Source: Candidatus Coatesiibacteriota bacterium
GTDB lineage: Bacteria > B130-G9
Assembly (NCBI GenBank): GCA_016929465.1
Contig: JAFGIT010000195.1
Coordinates: 1 to 6,047, forward strand
Length of the DNA: 6,047 nt
Direction of reading: 5' to 3'
A program made the position numbers and the translations under genes. Below the pieces are notes generated by a model, which had not been told where the DNA came from, searched no databases, and saw only the letters and a list, made by a program, of their open reading frames with translations. The number at the start of each line of letters is the position of its first letter. Positions within the stretch are counted from its first letter, which is position 1. Shown here piece after piece: positions 1 through 4,568 of the stretch.

Positions 1-112
1 CAAATCGGCGCCACTGCCTTATAGTAGCCCAATCAATCGCGTTCTATGCCACACAGAAATGCGAGAATTTTTTCTCTTGAATTCCCCTGAAATTTCCGGG
101 ACTCTGTTGGCG

Positions 113-120
113 AAGGGAGA
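113..120 (+). promoter_or_regulatory. Ribosome binding site deciding the integrase start
   Basis: AAGGGAGA lies 4-5 bases before the ATG at 125, while the earlier in-frame ATG at 59 has no such sequence. This favours the 125 start. I see no convincing promoter in the 124 bases available upstream. Confidence 0.6.
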
Positions 121-124
121 CGGG

Positions 125-601
125 ATGCGAGGGCTATATGAGCGCAACGGGATATGGTGGATCAGCTATACCGACGGCAACGGTCGCCATCGCCGCGAGT
201 CAACCGGAACGCGGAGCAAAGCCGCTGCCGTTCGCGCCCTGGAAAAGCGGCGAACAGAGATATTCGAGGGCAAGTTTTTTGACAAGCAGCAAACCGACAG
301 AGATGTATTCTCCGACCATGTCGCCGGGTATCTCAAATGGTCGAAAGGCGCCAAGGCCCTGAGGACATACATCAGAGACACACAACTTGCCGCACATCTA
401 TTGAAAGCGTTCGGGGAGTTGCCCACAAGCAAGATCACGCCTGGAAGGATCGAGGCATACCGGCAGATGCGGCTCGAGAAAGTGTCGTCCACAACGGTCA
501 ACCGAGAGGTGGGCCTTATGCGCCATATTTTCAACAGGGCGATAGTCAGAGACGAGGTGAAGGTCAATCCGGTATCAAAGATCAAGAACTATGCCGAGTG
601 A
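125..601 (+). CDS. Integrase N-terminal fragment (arm-binding and core-binding domains)
   Basis: This is the 158-residue piece translated before the premature TGA. It starts MRGLYERNGIWWISY, the usual opening of integrases with an N-terminal arm-binding domain. It then holds the helical core-binding domain, including the TTVNREVGLMRHIFNRA stretch and the NPV that normally precede the catalytic domain. I chose the start at 125 because AAGGGAGA stands 5 bases upstream. An in-frame ATG at 59 would add 22 residues (MREFFLLNSP...), but it has no Shine-Dalgarno and those residues do not look like the family. Alone it has no catalytic residues and could at most bind DNA. Confidence 0.7.
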   Translation: MRGLYERNGIWWISYTDGNGRHRRESTGTRSKAAAVRALEKRRTEIFEGKFFDKQQTDRDVFSDHVAGYLKWSKGAKALRTYIRDTQLAAHLLKAFGELPTSKITPGRIEAYRQMRLEKVSSTTVNREVGLMRHIFNRAIVRDEVKVNPVSKIKNYAE

Positions 602-673
602 TCCCGCCGTAGGTATCTGAACCGTGAAGAGCAGGCTAGGCTTCTTGAGGCAGCCGGACAAAGCAAACAACCA

Positions 674-1177
674 TTGTTGAAGCCGTTGATCGCCTTCGCA
701 ATATTGACCGGCCTGCGATCCGGAGAAATCCAGGGGCTGACCTGGGCCGACGTGGACCTGGACCGTCACATCCTGACCGTTCGGCACAGTAAGACGGGGG
801 AGCGGGTGGTCCCGCTAAACGACGAGGCGGTAGAGGTGCTGACATCGTTGCCGCGCCGGCAAAGCAAGGTGTTTCCTCTGCGATGCTGGAAGACGGCCTT
901 TGAATATGCGCTGAAGCGGGCGGGGATCGAGGACTTCCGTTTTCACGATCTGAGGCGGACGTTCGCTACGGTGCTCGCTGCGAGTGGCGTGGACCCGGTG
1001 ACCATCCAGCGCATACTCGGGCACTCACAGTTCTCGACCAGTTTGATCTATCTCGTAACCAGTGGCGAGCAGATGAAGGCTGCCGTGCGTCGTATGCCAA
1101 GAGTGCTCGAACCGCCGCAAGATATAGAGGCCGATGGAGACGAGGCCACAAGGCGGAATTTGGCTTCTGCACAATAA
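674..1177 (+). CDS. Integrase C-terminal fragment (complete catalytic domain)
   Basis: This is the catalytic domain of the interrupted tyrosine recombinase, in the same frame as the upstream piece. The open frame runs from 602. The first usable start codon is TTG at 674, with no convincing ribosome binding site, so independent translation is doubtful. All six active-site residues lie after this start: R in TGLRSGEI, K in HSKTGE, H and R in FHDLRRTFAT, H in LGHSQFS, and Y in LIYLV. The tail (EPPQDIEADGDEATRRNLASAQ) is acidic then basic and not conserved in the family. A start at 674 would lose SRRRYLNREEQARLLEA, the first catalytic-domain helix. Confidence 0.6.
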   Translation: MLKPLIAFAILTGLRSGEIQGLTWADVDLDRHILTVRHSKTGERVVPLNDEAVEVLTSLPRRQSKVFPLRCWKTAFEYALKRAGIEDFRFHDLRRTFATVLAASGVDPVTIQRILGHSQFSTSLIYLVTSGEQMKAAVRRMPRVLEPPQDIEADGDEATRRNLASAQ

Positions 1178-1192
1178 CTGCACATTGCACAT
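1168..1192 (+). repeat. Three TGCACA repeats beside the attachment site
   Basis: TGCACA begins at 1168, 1179 and 1186. The last two form a perfect tandem TGCACAT-TGCACAT. They overlap the end of the integrase gene and lie about 50 bases before the tRNA fragment. Short direct repeats flanking an att core are where integrase arm domains bind in lambda-like systems. Assigning that role here is inference. Confidence 0.4.
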
Positions 1193-1243
1193 CTAATATA
1201 TGCCGCAGCCTTGCCGTTTAGGCGAAGACGCGGGTGTGACTTG

Positions 1244-1301
1244 GCGGACTTAAAATCCGCTGAGCCATTGGCTCGTGCCGGTTCAAGTCCGGCCCTCGGC
1301 A
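1244..1301 (+). tRNA. tRNA-Leu(UAA) 3' fragment, probable att site
   Basis: Visible parts are the anticodon arm (GCGGA, loop CTTAAAA, TCCGC; anticodon TAA), a long class-II variable arm (GAGCC-ATT-GGCTC), the T arm (GCCGG, TTCAAGT, CCGGC), the acceptor 3' strand CCTCGGC and discriminator A1301. No CCA is encoded. The long variable arm and the anticodon make this tRNA-Leu reading UUA. The 5' partner GCCGAGG and a D arm are missing upstream: a GCCG at 1213 pairs for only four positions, the spacing is too long and no D stem forms. A 3' tRNA fragment next to an integrase is the usual product of element integration into a tRNA gene, with the intact copy expected at the other end of the element. 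Alternatively it is a decayed tRNA gene. Confidence 0.75.
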
Positions 1302-1339
1302 CTCTCTCAAGATACCTCCCTCAGCCGATTGATCAGAGA

Positions 1340-1436
1340 TTCGTCCACGAATGCACACGAAGAATCACGAAGGGCAATGTGAAGCATCGGGCTTTGACCC
1401 GAATCCACAGCAAATCCGCAATCCCAAATCCGCAAT
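1340..1436. repeat. Degenerate intergenic repeats (CACGAA period 10; CAAATCCGCAAT twice)
   Basis: CACGAA occurs at 1346, 1356 and 1366, exactly 10 bases apart, and TTCGT-CC-ACGAA at 1340-1351 is a small dyad. CAAATCCGCAAT then occurs at 1411-1422 and again at 1425-1436. From memory, very similar strings (CCACGAATG.ACACGAA, and AAATCCGCAAT runs) are scattered between genes in many planctomycete and other environmental genomes. The stretch from 1302 to about 1460 has no gene that I can support. Confidence 0.5.
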
Positions 1437-1477
1437 AAACTCGGCGAGATGTGGCCGCAGGCAGAACCTGGCCCCCA

Positions 1478-1506
1478 TTGCACTGCCCCCTCCCTTCCTG
1501 TAAAAT
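1478..1506 (+). promoter_or_regulatory. Sigma-70-like promoter for the DUF362-polyferredoxin operon
   Basis: The -35 box TTGCAC (1478-1483) and -10 box TAAAAT (1501-1506) are separated by exactly 17 bases. Transcription would start near 1513, giving a leader of about 55 bases. The spacer is very C-rich (CTGCCCCCTCCC). This is the only well-spaced pair I see before the operon. Confidence 0.5.
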
Positions 1507-1556
1507 CCCTTCCAAATGAAACTGACATAGCCGGATAATTTGCTGATATATCGATC

Positions 1557-1563
1557 AAGGAGG
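1557..1563 (+). promoter_or_regulatory. Strong ribosome binding site for the DUF362 gene
   Basis: AAGGAGG, a full Shine-Dalgarno match, stands five bases before the ATG at 1569 and fixes that start. It is the best ribosome binding site in the window and suggests efficient translation. Confidence 0.8.
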
Positions 1564-1568
1564 ACAAT

Positions 1569-2489
1569 ATGGACCGTCGCGATTTTATAAAGGGAACCAT
1601 TGGGGGCGGCATCTTGGCCGGCCTGGCTTGGAACTTCGGGGGATATGCGAGATTGCTTGCGGCACCGGCCAAGGCTCCTGCCGCATACGATCTCGTTGCC
1701 GTGAAGGGTGGCGAACCGGACGCCATGTTCGACAAGGCCATCGCTTCATTGGGCGGAATTGAGAAATTCGTGCCCAAGGGCAGTAAGGTCGTCGTCAAGC
1801 CCAACATCGGCTGGGATGTGTTACCCGAGCGTGCTGGCAATACACACCCACAACTCGTGAAGCGCATAATCGAGCACTGCCTGAAGGCCGGGGCGAAGAA
1901 GGTCTCGGTATTCGATCACACCTGCGACCAATGGAGGCGCACTTATACGAATAGCGGCATCCAGAAGGCCGTCAACGACGCCGGCGGCAGCATCGTCTCC
2001 GGCGACAGCGAGGGATACTACCAGAAGGTCTCCGTCCCCAAGGGGAAACGACTAACTGAAGCCAAGGTCCACGAGCTCCTACTGGAGGCTGATGTGTTCA
2101 TCAACGTGCCCATACTGAAGGACCACGGCTCGTCTAAGCTCACAATCTGCATGAAGAACCTGATGGGCGTGGTTTGGGACCGAGGGTATTGGCACCGCAA
2201 TGACCTCCACCAGTGCATCGCTGACTTTGCGTCCTATCGCAAACCGACGCTCAACGTCGTGGACGCCTACCGCGTGATGAAGCGCAATGGGCCACGCGGC
2301 GTTTCTGTCGATGATGTGCTCTTGATGAAATCGCAGATCGTCTCGACGGACTTTGTCGCTGCCGATGCAGCAGGGGCCAAGCTCTTGGGCATAGAGCCCG
2401 GCGACATTCGCCACATCAAGATTGCCACAGAGATGAAGCTCGGTCGAAGCGACCTGAATTCCCTGGCTATCAACCGGATCAAGTTGTGA
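1569..2489 (+). CDS. Tat-exported DUF362 domain protein
   Basis: A 306-residue protein of the DUF362 family (PF04015), whose biochemical role is not established. It begins with a twin-arginine signal (MDRRDFIKG, then a glycine-rich hydrophobic stretch to about residue 30) and a likely signal peptidase site near AAPAKA (31-36). It should therefore fold in the cytoplasm and act in the periplasm. Family landmarks: KPNIGW (77-82), FDHTC (115-119), NVPILKDH (179-186), SKLTICMKNLMG (189-200), LHQCIADF (213-220) and the STDFVAADAAGAKLLGI block (259-275). Four cysteines (C104, C119, C194, C216) do not form a ferredoxin motif, so any iron-sulfur chemistry must come from its partner. The next gene, a membrane polyferredoxin, starts three bases after the stop (TGA TAG ATG), which implies one transcript and probably coupled translation. 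DUF362 proteins often occur with iron-sulfur proteins, so a redox or cluster-linked role is likely but inferred. Confidence 0.85.
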   Translation: MDRRDFIKGTIGGGILAGLAWNFGGYARLLAAPAKAPAAYDLVAVKGGEPDAMFDKAIASLGGIEKFVPKGSKVVVKPNIGWDVLPERAGNTHPQLVKRIIEHCLKAGAKKVSVFDHTCDQWRRTYTNSGIQKAVNDAGGSIVSGDSEGYYQKVSVPKGKRLTEAKVHELLLEADVFINVPILKDHGSSKLTICMKNLMGVVWDRGYWHRNDLHQCIADFASYRKPTLNVVDAYRVMKRNGPRGVSVDDVLLMKSQIVSTDFVAADAAGAKLLGIEPGDIRHIKIATEMKLGRSDLNSLAINRIKL

Positions 2490-2492
2490 TAG

Positions 2493-4064
2493 ATGGGGCT
2501 TAAACGGCTCAGATCGCTCCGGATTGCCGTAGCGATTTTCTTCTTTGCCCTGATCGCGTTCCTGTTTCTGGACTATCGCGATCTCGGCTCGAGGCTGTTT
2601 GCGAGGGAGCTGCTTTATCTTCAGTTCGCCCCTTCGCTGCTGAGGTTTTTGCACGACGCGGCTCTTGGTGCGACCGGCTTTGTCGCGGTCCTGCTGCTCA
2701 CGCTTTTCGTCGGCCGGGTGTATTGCTCGACTATCTGTCCGCTGGGAACTCTCCAGGATGTGGTCGGCTTTCTGCGCCGGAAGTTTGGAAAGGGACGCGG
2801 CTATCAGTATTCACCTCCCCGAAATGCCATCCGCTATGTGATTCTCGCCCTGACGGCCGCCTTCCTGCTGGCTGGCAGCGGCCTTTTGTTAAACCTCCTC
2901 GATCCGTTCAGCACATTTGGCCGCATCTTCTCTAACCTGGTCCGCCCTGTTGTTCTCGGCGTGAATAACCTGGCCGCGATCGTGCTCGAGTGGATGGGAA
3001 TTCATGTTCTCTATCGGATTCCATGGCCGATGATCGCGCCGCTATCGGTCGGAGTCGCCATCGGAATGCTGGTCCTGGTCGTGCTGATGTCCGTGAAGAA
3101 TGGTCGCCTGTATTGCAATACCGTATGTCCAGTGGGCGCTTTATTGGGCCTGGTCGCAAGATTGTCGGTGCTTCGCATTGCGGTTGATCCTGATGCGTGC
3201 ACTCGTTGCGGGCGTTGTGAGAGGGTCTGCAAGGCTGGCTGTATTGATATTCGCAATGGCACCGTTGATTTTACGCGCTGCGTGGGCTGCTGCAATTGCT
3301 TTGCCGCATGTCGGGATGATGCGCTGCGATTCGAATGCAGCTGGCGCCCGAGTCCTCGACCTTCTCAGCCAGATGAAGACCGGCGGAGCTTCATTCGCAA
3401 CTCGATGATGTGGCTTATCGGCATCCCGGCCATCGCCGGGCAGCCCACAAAAATCATCCAGAGCAAGCCCACGACCATTCCGATTCCGGCGACACCCCCG
3501 ATCCCGCCGCCTGGTGCCATCAGTATCGCGCATTTCACTTCGAAGTGCACGGCATGCCACCTATGCGTAAGTATATGCCCATCAAATGTGCTAGTGCCTT
3601 CCCTGTTCGAATATGGCTTGTCGGGCATGATGCAGCCGAGAATGAACTACCACGCCGGCTACTGCAACTACGACTGTATGGCCTGCCTAAAGGTCTGCCC
3701 AAGCGGAGCGATTCTCCCGATGAGCGCGGAGAAGAAGAAGCTCACGCAGCTCGGCGTGGCGAAATTCATCAAAGAGAATTGCGTGGTCTATACCGACAAC
3801 ACCGACTGCGGCGCGTGTTCCGAGCACTGCCCCACCAAAGCGGTGAAGATGGTCCCGTATCCGAATCCCGCGAACAAGCCGCTCGTTATCCCAGAGGTGA
3901 CGGAAGACTACTGCGTCGGCTGCGGAGCCTGCGAATACGCCTGCCCCACCAGGCCATACAGAGCGATCTACGTCGAAGGCAACCCAATCCACGAGACGGC
4001 AGAGATGCCCGTGGAAGAGAAACTGGACCACAAGATCGATTACAGAGAGGATTTTCCATTCTAA
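2493..4064 (+). CDS. Membrane polyferredoxin: NapH/MauN-like half fused to a NapG/MauM-like half
   Basis: A 523-residue electron-transfer protein. The N-terminal half has hydrophobic segments near 9-27, 57-75, 112-134, a weaker one at 150-168, and 181-200. CxxxCP motifs follow two of them (C78/C82 and C208/C212), as in NapH/MauN/NosR-type proteins. Two ferredoxin motifs follow: C236-C239-C242-C246 and C263-C266-C269-C273. At 296-301 comes DRRSFI, a Tat-like motif, followed by a hydrophobic stretch (about 304-316) and a proline-rich linker (327-340). The C-terminal part has four more clusters: C352-C355-C358-C362, C391-C395-C398-C402, C430/C439-C442-C446 and C474-C477-C480-C484. Positive charges (residues 4-10 and 95-110) place the first two clusters in the cytoplasm and the last four outside. 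This suggests a wire passing electrons across the membrane, perhaps to the DUF362 protein. Its own ribosome binding site is weak, consistent with coupling to the upstream stop. The true donor and acceptor are unknown. Confidence 0.88.
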   Translation: MGLKRLRSLRIAVAIFFFALIAFLFLDYRDLGSRLFARELLYLQFAPSLLRFLHDAALGATGFVAVLLLTLFVGRVYCSTICPLGTLQDVVGFLRRKFGKGRGYQYSPPRNAIRYVILALTAAFLLAGSGLLLNLLDPFSTFGRIFSNLVRPVVLGVNNLAAIVLEWMGIHVLYRIPWPMIAPLSVGVAIGMLVLVVLMSVKNGRLYCNTVCPVGALLGLVARLSVLRIAVDPDACTRCGRCERVCKAGCIDIRNGTVDFTRCVGCCNCFAACRDDALRFECSWRPSPRPSQPDEDRRSFIRNSMMWLIGIPAIAGQPTKIIQSKPTTIPIPATPPIPPPGAISIAHFTSKCTACHLCVSICPSNVLVPSLFEYGLSGMMQPRMNYHAGYCNYDCMACLKVCPSGAILPMSAEKKKLTQLGVAKFIKENCVVYTDNTDCGACSEHCPTKAVKMVPYPNPANKPLVIPEVTEDYCVGCGACEYACPTRPYRAIYVEGNPIHETAEMPVEEKLDHKIDYREDFPF

Positions 4065-4125
4065 TCCGCGCCAGTTTCCGTGTCATCAAGCGGCCCCACC
4101 GTCAATATGCCTCTTTTCGGGAGTC

Positions 4126-4147
4126 TATGCCTCATCGATGAGGCATA
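4126..4147. repeat. Perfect 22-base palindrome, TATGCCTCATC and its mirror
   Basis: TATGCCTCATC is followed at once by its reverse complement GATGAGGCATA. The half-site recurs: TATGCCTC at 4106-4113 in the same orientation, and GATGAGGCATA at 4227-4237 inverted. The last copy also pairs with CTCATC at 4218-4223 around a three-base loop. A spacer-free palindrome forms no good RNA hairpin loop, so a binding site for a dimeric protein is a better guess than a terminator. No T-run follows. Confidence 0.55.
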
Positions 4148-4274
4148 TGGCAGTCGTCGCTCTAAATCCCATTAGAAGGGCGATTCACATCATGGCTATG
4201 TCGAGAAAAGGCGGGGACTCATCATGGATGAGGCATAAAGGTCTCATTCTGAGCAGACAGGAGATGGGTCAAAG

Positions 4275-4299
4275 GGGTGGGTCAAAAATTGACCCACCC
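4275..4299. repeat. Inverted repeat A, GGGTGGGTCAA / TTGACCCACCC
   Basis: Perfect 11-base arms surround a three-base AAA loop. An extra half-site TGGGTCAAA lies just upstream at 4265-4273. The sequence is closely related to the inverted repeat at 4359-4380. It could be an activator site, a REP-like element or an RNA hairpin; no T-run follows, so a simple terminator is unlikely. Confidence 0.65.
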
Positions 4300-4358
4300 T
4301 ACATATTCTCCCTGATAAAGGGCGATTAGGGGCATTTAGCAGCTTGTCTGCTGGCGCA

Positions 4359-4380
4359 GGTGGATCAATTTAGATCCACC
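4359..4380. repeat. Inverted repeat B, GGTGGATC-N6-GATCCACC
   Basis: Perfect eight-base arms flank AATTTA. Compared with repeat A (GGTGGGTC-N7-GACCCACC), the one arm difference, G to A, is matched by C to T in the other arm, so the symmetry has been kept. The centres of the two repeats are about 82 bases apart. This one is centred about 112 bases before the GG of the sigma-54-type promoter, a usual distance for enhancer-binding activators. Confidence 0.6.
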
Positions 4381-4479
4381 CTCTCAAGAATGGAGCTCGG
4401 GGCGATTTAGAGCCGCAACAAGCGAGAAACGAGCCAAACAGAGGCCTTCACACGGCGCCTGAGAAGAAAGAGACCTACT

Positions 4480-4497
4480 TTGGCACGAATAGTGCTT
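4480..4497 (+). promoter_or_regulatory. Sigma-54 (-24/-12) promoter for the beta-helix gene
   Basis: TTGGCACGAATAGTGCTT matches the RpoN consensus TTGGCACG-N4-TTGCWT with one clear mismatch (GTGC for TTGC). The invariant GG (4482-4483) and GC (4494-4495) are 12 bases apart, exactly as required. Transcription would begin near 4507, about 58 bases before the coding start. The overlapping TATAAA (4497-4502) has no -35 box at a workable distance. Such promoters need an enhancer-binding activator, for which the upstream dyads are candidates. Confidence 0.65.
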
Positions 4498-4520
4498 ATA
4501 AACAAAAGGGGGATAGGTGT

Positions 4521-4568
4521 ATGATTCGATTGAAAGTCAATTCGAGAAGGGAGAGGCGAAACGCATGA
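4521..4568 (+). CDS. Possible 15-codon leader peptide overlapping the beta-helix gene start
   Basis: The frame reads MIRLKVNSRRERRNA and stops at TGA 4566-4568, so stop and next start share ATGA. A purine-rich GGGGGA (4508-4513) lies seven bases before its ATG. The arrangement is that of translational coupling. The peptide is very basic and recognisable as no family. It could be chance in a short leader, and the GGGGGA would lie at the extreme 5' end of a transcript starting near 4507, which weakens the case. Confidence 0.3.
   Translation: MIRLKVNSRRERRNA
4526..4545 (+). other. Small hairpin in the beta-helix 5' leader
   Basis: TCGATTGA pairs with TCAA and TCGA (4537-4540 and 4542-4545, one bulged T at 4541) around an AAG loop. 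The 3' arm ends at the first base of the purine-rich ribosome binding site, so folding could limit ribosome access. It is short and A/T-rich, so its stability is uncertain. Confidence 0.3.
4547..4556 (+). promoter_or_regulatory. Ribosome binding site of the beta-helix gene
   Basis: AAGGGAGAGG, eight bases before the ATG at 4565, supports that start, which is also the one that gives a proper signal peptide. Confidence 0.7.

Larger units (their letters stand above)
125..1177 (+). pseudogene. Tyrosine recombinase (phage/island integrase), interrupted by one in-frame TGA
   Basis: Site-specific tyrosine recombinase that would cut and rejoin DNA at the element's attachment site. Read through the TGA at 599-601 (codon 159), the frame gives 350 codons, a normal length for this family. 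Order: N-terminal arm-binding-like region (residues 1-50), SAM-like core-binding domain (about 60-155), catalytic domain (about 165-325). The catalytic set is complete: R198 (TGLRSGEI), K223 (HSKTG), H274 and R277 (FHDLRRTFAT), H300 (LGHSQ) and the nucleophile Y309 (SLIY). No frameshift is needed; the codons on both sides of the TGA read as continuous family sequence (NYAE, stop, SRRRYL). A CGA-to-TGA or GGA-to-TGA change explains it, so I call a recent pseudogene, with read-through or a two-piece product as weaker alternatives. It sits directly before a tRNA-Leu fragment, which fits an element end. Confidence 0.85.
4065..4564. other. 500-base intergenic region rich in dyads; no convincing full-length gene
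   Basis: Between the polyferredoxin and the beta-helix gene there is no supported protein gene apart from a possible 15-codon leader at its end. It holds a perfect palindrome (4126-4147), two related inverted repeats (4275-4299 and 4359-4380), a small AGCAG/CTGCT hairpin (4338-4352), three copies of GGGCGATT (4178, 4320, 4400) and a sigma-54-type promoter (4480-4497). No hairpin is followed by a T-run, so I see no standard intrinsic terminator for the upstream operon. Confidence 0.6.

Noticed and set aside
59-124. Earlier start for the integrase at 59
   Set aside because: No Shine-Dalgarno before it, and the 22 extra residues do not resemble integrase N-termini.
1213-1301. A complete 89-base tRNA-Leu
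   Set aside because: GCCG at 1213 gives only four acceptor pairs, 31 bases precede the anticodon stem instead of about 27-28, and no D stem or D-loop GG can be placed. A 3' fragment is the better reading.
1469-1483. Sigma-54-like TGG...TTGCAC before the DUF362 gene
   Set aside because: GG and GC are 10 rather than 12 bases apart, a spacing RpoN does not tolerate.
1307-1867. 186-residue open frame on the minus strand
   Set aside because: It runs antisense through the start of the DUF362 gene and the repeat region, shows no family features, and mirrors the other strand's codon pattern.
3410-4141. 243-residue open frame overlapping the polyferredoxin gene in another frame
   Set aside because: Its sequence is the Arg/His/Pro-rich kind produced by reading a GC-rich gene out of frame; the cysteine clusters belong to the other frame.
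4275-4299. Intrinsic terminator for the operon
   Set aside because: The stem is strong but is followed by TACATATTC rather than a T-run on either strand, and lies over 200 bases after the stop.
4138-4329. 63-codon open frame in the intergenic region
   Set aside because: No ribosome binding site, starts inside the palindrome, runs through inverted repeat A, and has no recognisable protein features.
4065-4564. CRISPR array
   Set aside because: The repeats are few, differ in sequence and spacing, and have no regular spacers.
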